Origin: Corythucha ciliata
Taxonomy: Eukaryota > Arthropoda > Insecta > Hemiptera > Tingidae
Assembly: GCA_038030265.1 (NCBI GenBank)
Contig: CM075939.1
Location: forward strand, 10,149,253-10,213,252
Length of the DNA stretch: 64,000 bases
Direction: 5' to 3'
The number at the start of each line of letters is the position of its first letter. The stretch's first letter is position 1. Made by a program: the position numbers and the translations under genes. Below are positions 20,785 to 30,879 of the stretch, piece by piece. The notes under the pieces were generated by a model. The model was not told the DNA's origin. It worked only from the letters and a program-made list of their open reading frames with translations, and did not search any database.

Positions 20785-22450
20785 GTCGGTTTTTTCCAAA
20801 TCAAACAGAACAGTTCCAATCCCAAATCCGAAAAATTCTGAAAGAATCATCCGACATCATACCCACGTCCCTATCAAAATTCGGGCAAAATCAAATGGCG
20901 GGGTTTCACTAGTTGTGTCCCCCCCTATACCTTTTCTCCTAAACTTTGACCGTATTTTAACGCCAATCGCGGATTTCAGAGTCTCACTTTAGTCTCCGGG
21001 AGCGTTATACCTTACTTTTTCAAAGTTCAAACCAGAAATAACTGTAAAACACCTTCGAACTTGGAAATTCATACTCGTCCTTCACCTTATTAGAACTTCC
21101 TGGAGATTCAAATGAGAACCTAGGATCCTGGATTGGAAAATGTACGTGCATAAGTATAGGCGGGGCGTGACATACTCGAAATCGAGACGGATTTTCAAGC
21201 TGAAGTTAAATAACCATTGCAATAAAGCCACCAGCTTGTTTTTCTAATTTTTTGGTCCGAGTGCACCGTGCGGCCGCTCCCCTTTAGATCCACGCCTTTA
21301 CAGGTCCAATAGCTGGCAATTAAGCCAATAACACAGCCTGCAAACAGTATAGGTCCTACTTTTCATCAGGAACGCACAATAGGATCATAAATAGCGAAAT
21401 TTTTATCACAAACTAACAAACCATGCGTACAAAAACGGTCAATTTAGCCTTAAATCGCCCGAGCGTGTAGTGAAAAAATCACAATTTTCTGACGAAAACC
21501 TCACCAGAGACCGGAACGGAATAATTGTTCCTTGACAGAAGCGTACCTTCGTAGGAGCTAGGGGGGGGGGACTACTTTTGTGCGAGACCTTTGTGATCTA
21601 TTTATCAAATGATCACCTAGGCTCAGCGCTCAGGTTCTGGGTTTTCTGGACACGACTCGTCCGGATGAAGAAGTGGTGGGTGGCAACTCAAACTTGAAGA
21701 GGGAAACCTCGGATAAGATCTATAATCAACATGAAACAACTTTTTCTTAAGCATTTTGATTATTAAAAGATAATTCAAGTGTTCGTCCTAGGAACCAGCT
21801 TTTCACAGTCCATTTTTCACGCACGTTACCAGTTTAATAGAGTGGAATGCTTGAAATCAACTGACGTGTCATCGCGGCAAGCCCAGCCACACTGATTTCG
21901 GCAAAAGGGGCAAGTGCCTGAAAGATTCCCACGGTTCATTTTGCGAGCTTCACTGGTGGGATTGCCCTTTGTTTCAACTTCCTGAAGATTTTCATGCATT
22001 AAGCCCTTGGTTTTCGGCAGCAGTCTTCTATGTTGGCAAAACAAGGGCAAAAAAGAGGCAGGAACACGCCTCTGCGATTTGCATAAAGTATGCGCACTCA
22101 CTTATTGGTTAAAAACAAGAAAAACCGATCTCCCAATAATTAACACGGTACAAACTCACTAATGACAATGAGTAATAAATTATAATAATGAATCTAAACT
22201 GAAATCAACTGTTATCCGAAGGAGGTTGTTTGACATTGATAAGAGGATCAACGGGCCAACGGGCGAGAAAAACTTTACTGATAACAGATAAAATTCCTCG
22301 ATTTGTGATACTACCGCGGAACTTTGGAAGCGATTTTCCGCAATTTCCCGATGGGCACAAAACTCAAGCTTGACGGCACAAAATGGCACAAAATTCAGAG
22401 TTCTAATTGAACTAGTTTTTTCTCTCAATTCGACCCACTTTACAAATCGG
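20785..22450. other. Intergenic stretch, no gene recognised
   Basis: Bases 20782-20850 may continue the Penelope element interrupted at 19342. Nothing else is recognised apart from a nine-G run near 21561 and short spurious frames. Confidence 0.4.
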
Positions 22451-22455
22451 TCAAC

Positions 22456-22595
22456 CTGTAGTAGCACATTTTGAACCGTTTTTGTACAAAACGGGAGAGG
22501 GCACAAAATTCGAAAGACTTGGCACAAAATGGCACAAAACTCAAGGAACATTTTGCACGTTTTACTTTTTGGATTTTGTGAAAGTGCTACTACAG
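22456..22595. mobile_element. Short element with CTGTAGTAGCAC ends
   Basis: CTGTAGTAGCACATTTTG on the left and AAAGTGCTACTACAG on the right are inverted repeats 140 bp apart. The same end sequence restarts at 22603 and closes at 24591, so a family is implied. Confidence 0.45.
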
Positions 22596-22602
22596 CGTCA
22601 AC

Positions 22603-24591
22603 CTGTAGTAGACATCTAAATTTCCCATTTTCACCCCTTTCCCGGGGGGCACAACATTTTTAAATGGTGGCACAAAATTACACGGAAAAACCAGGCTAAA
22701 TTTTTTATGTAAAATGTGCTTAAGGCCATCGTCAATGTTACTTCGACACATGCGAAAAACAAAGTGTCCCCCTAACTATCACAGCTACCCCTTAGCTTTT
22801 TCAAGAAACCCCTAGTAAATTCTAACTTACTGGTAGTAAAATTTCCCTGAGCGCCGTACGAAAATTTAAACCATTCACTGATTATTCCAACAGGAAAGTA
22901 TAGAGTTCTCCTTCCAATGGAAAAGTTGTGGGTTGACTATTCGATGATTGATGTACGACTTTGTTTTTAGTACTGTGGCCGAAAAATTGTACCTCCTGCT
23001 CTGACGAGGTGTGCTCTGGTTACACTTGCAACAAAACACAGCATGACGTGGTTCCACAAATTATTGGTGTGGCCAATGTAAAAAAAAAAAGCGGTCTCCA
23101 GACCGTCCAGGCGTTGTCTTCACGAACGCTTAAAGGGTTGCCACCGTAAAAATTGATGCTGCTCACTTCATTTGAAAACCCTATGTTACCACAGTAAAAA
23201 TTGAAGTGCCCTACCTCATTGTTTTCTGAGATTCTGGGTACACGGTACTGCGGTACAGTGACAGTGGCAATACTGCCAGTCTCCCACTACTGTTCGAAGG
23301 GTCAGGAGTCGTTGTGGGGTTGTGCGAGCAAGTTTAGGTCGGCCACGCGTGCATTCATTCAATTCAATAGCTCGCTCGACGACCAGGAAACACGCGCCAC
23401 CCGTTTTTTCAAAAGTCTAGGTAAGCTTGAACCGTAGAAGTATACATGTACCCTATCAAGTTACGCATAATCTTAGAGCATATCTTCACTTTAACGTTTC
23501 ATTTTTCTTTGTAGAAAACACTTCATGTTGATGTTGCAATGGATTTCCTCGGCCTCCCTGAGTCTTGGGAGTCGGACTACCGCGACTACGCAGAGGAGCT
23601 TATTGGTAAGTGAGGCTTTCAATACTATTTTATTTCTTCTTTCCCGTGATAAATCACTACTAACGGCCTCAGCACATAACGCGGACTGGTCCGCGCGCGA
23701 AAGTAACTCCGCGTCAACGTTTTCAGTTCGCGTTCTGTGTGGCGTGGCCTTAATGTGGGCGCTTTTATGACTTGATTCTTGTTCGGTGAGGGTTTATCAG
23801 TAGGCAGGAGGCACGCTTTTTGAAAAAATAGTAGTGTTGTTTGATTGAGCATCCCAAATCCTGCAAAAAACTTTGCATCATGGCTCTTAGGAATAATGTG
23901 ATCACGGCTGTTCTCCATTATTATTATTAATTTATTTACTTCATTTATTTTATTTTTGTCGATCCAGGGTTGCAAAAATAGATGTATATGGAAGAATAAG
24001 AACGTCGAGATCCCTCATGATGGTTTTAAAAGACAACAGAAAACCGATTTGGACAGAAAAGCTAAACGTAAACAGTGAGCAGATACATTTAACTCCGTAA
24101 TTTATTTATTACTTGTAACTTGAAACTTTATTTTGTATGAATTATAAATTCATATTTTTAATAAAACTTGTTATCAATTTCGATTGCTTTGTTTATCTTA
24201 TGTGTTGAACCTCAAAATTATGATCTGCCACCAACGCGTTATTTACAGCGTCCACCGTACATTTTACTGTGGCCTATTTCTCCGCTCTGTACGTGGTACA
24301 AGGTACAAACATTAAAACATTCATTTTACTGTGGTATGCTACGAACTGATACTTCGTTACTAAAGTCAGATTTACCGTGGCAACCATCACATTCTATCGT
24401 CGGCTCTGCTTGGGCCCAATGAAAATTTACCGTAGGGAATAAGGAAAGATTTTTGACGTTGAACACAGTATTGTTTACTTAAAAAATCTTACGTCCCTGG
24501 CGTACTATGTCCCCACAGTAAATTTTATCTGAAAAAGTTTTTCAGTGTACTGTGCAATCGTTTTTCCGATTTGACATAGGTGCTACTACAG
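22603..24591. mobile_element. Possible ~2-kb element bounded by CTGTAGTAG repeats
   Basis: CTGTAGTAGACATCT at 22603 faces GGTGCTACTACAG ending at 24591. Inside, variants of TTTACTGTGG and its complement recur near 23137, 23195, 24260, 24330, 24370 and 24525. It encloses the candidate spliced gene at 23539-23770. No recognisable transposase exists. The boundary call rests on 12-15 bases and is tentative. Confidence 0.3.
23539..23770 (+). CDS. Candidate small two-exon gene, unknown function
   Basis: The ATG at 23539 opens 22 codons (MDFLGLPESWESDYRDYAEE, then LI) ending at a strong donor, G|GTAAGTG (23606). A 67-base intron with an upstream CTAAC word ends in AG at 23671-23672, and 32 further codons follow with a hydrophobic C-terminus (VLCGVALMWALL) and a TGA at 23768. 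The start exon is itself preceded by an acceptor (ends 23514), and a probable 5' exon has donor AG|GTAAGC at 23421. AATAAA lies near 24158. The intron sizes match those of the p97 gene nearby. No homology is recognised; an alternative last exon begins near 23968. Confidence 0.25.
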
Positions 24592-25340
24592 CTTTTCGGA
24601 CCTTCCGAATGTCCGAACTGCACTTCATAATGACAAAAAGGTAAAAAACAAAATCATCCAAAGTAGTTTTTAAACGTCTGTGAAAATCGGGAGACAACTG
24701 CCGAGAGGGTCCTGAGCTACGTCATAACCCAACCTTCTATATTCAGACCTCAAAAGACCATTAATTAGTCTCCAATTTTAATAATAAAATGATTTGGTTT
24801 TTTCTACACCTTAGTTTTCACTTCATTCAATATATACAGGGTGAATTTTTGGTAGTGTTGCAAAAAAATTAGGGTGAAACTACATGAAAAATGGAATTAA
24901 ACACGACCTTCCCGGACGTTATATGTTGCACCGTTCAGGAGATATGATTTTTTGAGTGATTTCCGTTGAAATTCTTGTTTTTTGGCAGAAACTCTCGATT
25001 TCACAGCTGTCACTCCATTAAAATTTTGAAATGACCATACATTTTGAAAGCTAGGAAAATTATCTCTCTGAACGGACTTCGGGCTTCTTTGACTAAAAGT
25101 ACTAGAAACTCTCTTTTTCTTCGCTCAAAGTTCAAGGTTTCTGGTGGTATTTTTTGGACGGTTTTTTAAAAAAAGTTCCCCTCCCACCGAATTTGCGTTT
25201 CGAATCTGCAAGTTATCAAAAAAACTTGCGTATTAATTAAGCTTTCTAATGACCCCCAAACTTCTTGGAACGGCCTTCTGTAACGCCCTAAAACATAGCC
25301 CGGATCACCGAAAATCGTGATTTTTTAATAGCAAATGTGT

Positions 25341-25511
25341 CCCGAAAGCAAACTTAAAGTGAGGATTTATGATAAAACTGCTAGGCGGAAAGATTGATTC
25401 TAGTTTTCGATTGGCACGATTCAGAGATACAATGAACATCGAATCGAAAACTAAGATAGTCTTGCCGCCTAGTAGTTTTTTCACAGTCTTACTTTAAACG
25501 TCGGCTTTCAG
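25341..25511. mobile_element. Inverted-repeat element nested in the second foldback
   Basis: The left CCCGAAAGCAAACTTAAAGT and the right ACTTTAAACGTCGGCTTTC are imperfect complements. Inner arms include CTAGGCGG/CCGCCTAG and TAGTTTTCGATT/AATCGAAAACTA. It is about 170 bp. Confidence 0.6.
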
Positions 25512-25560
25512 TGATGAACGCGTATGACGTTGGGGGTTAGAACCACCGGTGAATCAATAA

Positions 25561-25752
25561 AATTGCACCGAGGGTAAGGTCCAGTCTCCAATTCAACCGT
25601 TCGGACCATCATCTACCAAATTTACTTGGTCCTGGTCCCATCAGCTGCATGTTGCCCGACTTCTGGCCGTCCAGGCGAGACCAGGATCAAATAGCTCTTC
25701 CTGCCTGAGGGTATGAAGTCCAAACGGAGACTGGACCGTAACCTCAGTGCAA
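25561..25752. mobile_element. Inverted-repeat element nested in the second foldback
   Basis: AATTGCACCGAGGGTAAGGT and CCAGTCTCC at the left are mirrored by GGAGACTGGACCGTAACCTC and AGTGCAATT at the right. It is about 192 bp and non-coding. Confidence 0.65.
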
Positions 25753-26287
25753 TTTTCACATTTCGCTTTCAAGGTACAATATCTTTCTGAAATCATGATT
25801 TTCGATGATCCGGGCTATGTTTCAGGGCGTTACAGACAACTAATTCAAAACGTTGAGGGGTCATTAGAAAGCTTATTTGTTACGCAAGTTTTTGTGATAA
25901 CTTGCAGGTTAAAAAAGTAATTCCAGTGGGAGGGGGAAATTTTAAAAAACCGGCCCCAAAAAAATACCACCAGAAACCTTGTACTTCATGCAAAGAAAAA
26001 GAGGGTTTCTAGTACTTTTTGACAAAAAATCATGAAGTCCATTTTGAGAGATGATTGTCCTAGCTTTCAAAATGTATGGCCATTTCAAAATTTTAATGGA
26101 GTGTCAGCTGTGAAATCGAGAGTTACTGCCAAAAAATAAGAATTTCAACGGAAATCACTCAAAAAATCATATCTCCTGAACGGTGCAAGATATAACGTCC
26201 GGGAAAGTCGTGTTTAATTCCATTTTTCATGTAGTTTCACCCTAAGTTTTTTGCAACACTACCAAAAATTCACCCTATATATGTATA

Positions 26288-26400
26288 TTGACCTCGCCGC
26301 GAAAGTGCTTTGCCAGTCCTCGAGGTGTCCGGCCTCGCCTTCGCCTCGGCCGTACATCTCCTCTCGGCCCGGCAAAGACACACTTTCGCGGCTAGGTGCA
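26288..26400. mobile_element. Small GC-rich inverted-repeat element, ~113 bp
   Basis: TTGACCTCGCCGCGAAAGTG and GCTTTGCC at the left face GGCAAAG and CACTTTCGCGGCTAGGTGCA at the right. It lies directly beside the foldback element, with TATA-rich flanks. Confidence 0.6.
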
Positions 26401-26409
26401 TAATATACT

Positions 26410-29400
26410 ATTCTATATTAACTGGAACGCTGCAGGGTCATCGTCGGAGCTTTGAAAAATAGCTCTATTCTTGTTATGATGTAGAGCGGCTATGGACGAT
26501 GGCTTCAGATGCTGACGTTTGGGTGGTTGTGGGGGATTTATCACTTAATCAGGATACATGAAAAACAGAATATTGTTCATAGTGCTGTAAGTGCATTATG
26601 ATGAGAGGGGGGAGGGGGTATTTTTTGTGTGTAGATTATGAAAAGGTGTTGGGGGGGGACGCTCTTCATTTTCTTGGGACAAGTTCCGGGGGCGCCAAAC
26701 AGGGCTTACTCTTTTCTTTCTCTTCACTTTCCAACCCCCTTTTCCTTCATCACCTCATCTTCCTTAACAGTGACGAGAGATGACATTGATTTATTACTCG
26801 ACTTTCTAGAAAAATGTGACTTGGTTAACTCCCCCCTCCCCCGCCACCATCATCGCCCTCAACACCACAAATCCTCATCTTCAGAATTCTCTTCCTCAGT
26901 GCCGCCCCCCATTTTTCAAGCCGAAGTATCAATATTCTCTCTCTCATTCATGTTGACTGACGCCAGCTTTCTTTTCAAACAATTTTTACATTCTTTATCC
27001 TTTTTGCCCCGCTGTCGAAAGAGGCCAAAAGGCGCGATATAGATGAGTTGTAGTGCTTGTTGGTGAGTGTTGGGGGGGGGGGGGGCTGAAGAAAAGAAAT
27101 TTTACAATAGCAACCTGTGTGAGGCAGTGTGGGAGTTGATGCATATGTTTCGGATGGTTATAAGAATTCCTCGTAAAGGCGAGAAAAACATGAGTTTGTT
27201 TCAGGGGCGGCTGAAAGAAGCTTGGCAAAGAGGGGGAAGGGGTTAAACTCATGAAAGGTGTGAGTGGGCGATGGGTTTATTTTTTTTTTTACTCCGGTTT
27301 TGGGTTTCCCTCTTTGGCTCACTATAGAAAAATCTTTATCTGGGTATAGGTTTCATTGACAAGCAGTGAAGAAATAACGATATAAAAGGAGAGCTTCCAG
27401 TTTCACGACCCTATCTCTCTTCTAGAACATCCAATTATTGCTGTGCTGGGAAAGTACGAATCACAACTCCACGCAGGACCTTTCTTGCGAATAGAAAGCC
27501 TTTGTCATTACAGAGGTCTTCCATTATTTGTTAATGTTTCGAAAATACCCTCCACCCTGCCACCATCATGAAGCGCAGCATTTGCGTGTAATTGCCAACA
27601 CTCCTCCCAATTCGTAGTTTCAATTGCCATGAAAGGAAAAACGGAAAAAGTGCCGGGATTCCGGCAACTGCGTTAGGCAGTGGAAAGACGTGATAGAGAC
27701 CCAGTAGGCGATCTATAATCGAAATAGGGTAGACGGTTTTGATGGATGTAACAGGGTTGCAGGCGGGTGGACGCATATAGAAACGATGGAAAAAGAGAAA
27801 AATTGGTTGAAACAGGAGGGGAGAGGGTACAGTCGTTTTTTTGGTAGAAAGAGTGAAGAGAAGTGATCCGATATTAGATTTACAGCCTGTCCCCGTGAAA
27901 AGTTTAATTCCGGGAAGAAAGTGATGAAGAGAGTGAGGATGGAATCCATTATGTTGAAACTGGTGGGGTTGAGGGGCTATAAAAGGGATAAAAATAATAA
28001 GTGTTGGAAGTGAAAAAAAGGATATGGTCCCTGAAGGCAATCTTTTTTCTCAAAAGAATGAGGTGACGGGGTCCCTTTATTGAATTCAGTGGTGAAAACA
28101 AAATAATTTGTGCTGGAATAAAGTAAAACTGCAGATATATATTTTTTCAAAGCTTTTTATTTTATCGCTTGGCACATTTTGCGCGTTTATAATCGCTAAA
28201 CAAAATGTTACGTTTCTTCAGAGCCCCATAGAATGGGAGCGGATACGAATTTATATGTTGGATTCACCCGCATAGAGCGTAGACTGATGATAATATTTCG
28301 CATCAAGTTTTGGAGCAGCACAATTAGAATAGCTTTTCTGAGATAACCCTCTCCCCCACCACCCTATGCCTATAACTTTTGAAAACAACAAGTTTTCTTG
28401 TAATCCTTGTCAGAAACACAACGCCACTCGTCAGGGACTTGAATTATCGCTAGTTAAAACTCCTTGAAGTCTTTTTAGCGCATGAAATAATATTAAAGAG
28501 TGCTTCACCTTCCCGCTCATTTTCTTAGAACTGTTTTCTGAATACTAGTCCCTAAGGATTAATTTCTGGGGAAAGGCAGGAACTTGCCCACTCAATAATT
28601 TTCCTGCAAGTATTGCTGTGGTACTCATTTGGAGTGGTTAGAGAGCCTTCTACTAGTTATCCCAATGGGGGAGCAAAACTGGCGATTGGTGAAGAAGAGG
28701 AAGGGCCTACGAAATCCTCGTCTTTATGTGCCTGCGGCTTGGGGACTTGAAACAAAACCAAATGAGGTTCCTAAGGGAAGTCGATAGAGGTAAAAGGAAG
28801 AATGCCAAAGAGAGAGAGACAGAGTGATATCTCCCCTCCCCCCATCAACCACCATCTCAAGCATTCTTTCACTGAAAGCTGTCCTGCTTTAGACCATATC
28901 AGCAGCCAAGTGCCTTCCCTTCCCCACATCACAGCTTTTAGCACACCCAACGTGTGGTTCTGGGGTATCGGAAACACATACCGTCGGTTCTACTGAACTG
29001 GGTTGGTTGAGGGCGATAGGAGGGGGGATCGATCATAAAATAACTTTGGATCTCGCACGTGGGACTACTAAGGCCTTTTCCCTTTGGAAGCATTGTTGGA
29101 GAGATGAAAGAGGGGTTTTAGGACCGGTAGGGGGAGGGGCATTGGAGGAAAATTGTTGGATGGTGTGGGCGTTGTTGGGATGAATAGGTTGGCGTAAAAA
29201 GTTTAGTCACCGCCAAAGAAAAGTGTGGTAGGGTTAGAAGCGTTTGAAGGGTTATGCTATTGATTTAGATGCTCCTTGGAAAAACCTAATGAAGCCCTTC
29301 CTCGCGTTATATCGTGCGGCCGTAGAGTCGAGTGAGGATGCGCACCCCTTCAGTTTTTTTTTTTTTTTTTTTGTTTATTCACATGGGAATTTCAAGTCAA
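26410..29400. other. Intergenic stretch, no gene recognised
   Basis: Open frames up to 169 codons (27531-28040 minus) are low-complexity and unsupported. G runs occur at ~26650 and 27071 (14 G). A 22-T tract at 29355-29376 lies ~150 bp upstream of the first beta-tubulin gene. A promoter must be near, but no element could be fixed with confidence. Confidence 0.4.
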
Positions 29401-29525
29401 ATTAATCTCAAAAATTCCTAAGTTACACTTTTTTCTCGCAAATATCTATTGTCTAAATTACTAGTCAAAGTCTCGAAAAATCGAATTAAAGTCAAAATTA
29501 TTTTCTGTGATCGAACAATTTCGAA

Positions 29526-30863
29526 ATGAGGGAAATTTGTCATCTTCAAATCGGCCAGTGTGGAAATCAAGTAGGGGCCAAGTTCTGGGAAGTCATTTCC
29601 GACGAGCATGGAATCGATCAGTCGGGGGCTTACAAAGGCGACAATGACCTTCAACTGGAAAGGATCAACGTGTACTACAACGAAGCGTCGGGTGGTCGCT
29701 ACGTGCCACGCGCGGTACTAATCGATCTCGAACCGGGAACGATGGACTCGACGCGATCAGGAGCCTACGGTCAGATATTTCGGCCGGATAATTTTGTTTT
29801 TGGTCAGTCGGGTGCCGGGAATAACTGGGCGAAAGGTCACTATACGGAGGGAGTCGAGTTGGCGAACGATGTGATCGACGTGGTCAGGAAGGAGGCCGAG
29901 GGGTGCGAGTGTTTGCAGGGATTTCAATTGACGCACTCACTGGGCGGAGGTACTGGGTCTGGAATGGGTACACTTATTATCTCTAAAATTAGGGAAGAGT
30001 ACCCTGACAGGATTATGAACACATTCAGCATCGTGCCCTCGCCTAAAGTGTCAGATACTGTCGTAGAACCTTACAACGCCACACTCTCAATTCACCAACT
30101 GATTGAAAACGCGGACGAAACTTTCTGCATTGACAACGAAGCTCTCTACGATATCTGCTACAGAACCTTAAAAATCGCCAACCCCTCCTACGGCGATCTC
30201 AATCACCTTGTATCAATGGCCATGTCCGGCGTCACCACCTGTCTACGATTCCCAGGACAATTGAATTCCGACCTTCGAAAACTTGCCGTCAACATGGTGC
30301 CCTTCCCACGTCTCCACTTTTTCATGCCCGGCTTCGCTCCACTCCTCTCGCGCGACGGCCAGCAGTACCGCGCCTTCAGCGTCTCTGAACTCGTTCAACA
30401 AATGTTCGAACCCAGAAACATGATGGTCGCCTGCGATCCTCGTCACGGACGTTATATGACAGTCGCCGCCATATTCCGAGGGCGAATGTCGATGAAAGAA
30501 GTAGACCAGCACATGTTGAACGCTCAGAACAGAAACTCATCGTATTTCGTTGAATGGATTCCCAACAATTGTAAAACAGCGGTGTGTGACATTCCACCCA
30601 AAGGGCTTAAAATGTCGTCGACCTTCATTGCAAACACGACCGCCATTCAGGAGTTGTTTAAACGCGTTCGTGATCAGTTCTCGTCCATGTACAAGCGGAG
30701 GGCTTTCTTTCATTGGTACACAAACGAAGGTATGGACGAGGAGGAATTTCTGGAGGCTGAAAACATGTTGAACGACTTGATATCTGAGTATCAGCAGCGT
30801 CAGGAGGCGACTGTGGATGATGAGTCGGAGATTGAAGAAGAGGACGCTGGCGACGAAAACTGA
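29526..30863 (+). CDS. Beta-tubulin, intronless, copy 1
   Basis: The 445-residue product is a full-length beta-tubulin, the GTP-hydrolysing partner of alpha-tubulin in the microtubule dimer. The start carries MREI, the signal for autoregulated mRNA decay. The tubulin signature GGGTGSG is at 140-146, followed by the H1-S2 to taxane regions typical of the family. The benzimidazole-related positions are F167, E198 and F200, and C239 of the colchicine pocket is kept. The acidic tail ([13 protein letters not shown]) is short and lacks a good axonemal EGEFEEE motif. The frame is uninterrupted, whereas many animal beta-tubulin genes have introns, so retroposition or intron loss is possible. It differs from copy 2 (60064-61401, opposite strand) at 12 residues. 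The flanks of the two copies are not similar. Confidence 0.97.
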   Translation: MREICHLQIGQCGNQVGAKFWEVISDEHGIDQSGAYKGDNDLQLERINVYYNEASGGRYVPRAVLIDLEPGTMDSTRSGAYGQIFRPDNFVFGQSGAGNNWAKGHYTEGVELANDVIDVVRKEAEGCECLQGFQLTHSLGGGTGSGMGTLIISKIREEYPDRIMNTFSIVPSPKVSDTVVEPYNATLSIHQLIENADETFCIDNEALYDICYRTLKIANPSYGDLNHLVSMAMSGVTTCLRFPGQLNSDLRKLAVNMVPFPRLHFFMPGFAPLLSRDGQQYRAFSVSELVQQMFEPRNMMVACDPRHGRYMTVAAIFRGRMSMKEVDQHMLNAQNRNSSYFVEWIPNNCKTAVCDIPPKGLKMSSTFIANTTAIQELFKRVRDQFSSMYKRRAFFHWYTNEGMDEEEFLEAENMLNDLISEYQQRQEATVDDESEIEEEDAGDEN

Positions 30864-30879
30864 ATTGAGGAGTAGTTAA

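Larger units (their letters stand above)
24837..26277. mobile_element. Second foldback element, ~1.44 kb, with nested insertions
   Basis: The ends CAGGGTGAATTTTTGGTAGT and the complement ending AATTCACCCT start two long, closely matched arms (for example ACACTACCAAAAATTCACC on the right mirrors the left). TA repeats lie outside both ends. Both arms carry AATCATATCTCC-type words as in the 19.3-kb element, so the two are distant relatives. Two further inverted-repeat elements lie inside (25341-25511 and 25561-25752). No transposase is seen. Confidence 0.75.

Noticed and set aside
23968..24076. Alternative last exon of the 23.5-kb candidate (basic 36-codon frame after GATCCAG)
   Set aside because: Out of phase with the preferred upstream exon; kept only as an alternative.
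27531..28040. 169-codon minus-strand open frame
   Set aside because: Hydrophobic, low-complexity translation with no recognisable family; the overlapping alternative frame is also open, as expected in stop-poor sequence.
30243..30771. Overlapping frames within both beta-tubulin genes
   Set aside because: Shadows of the tubulin coding frame.
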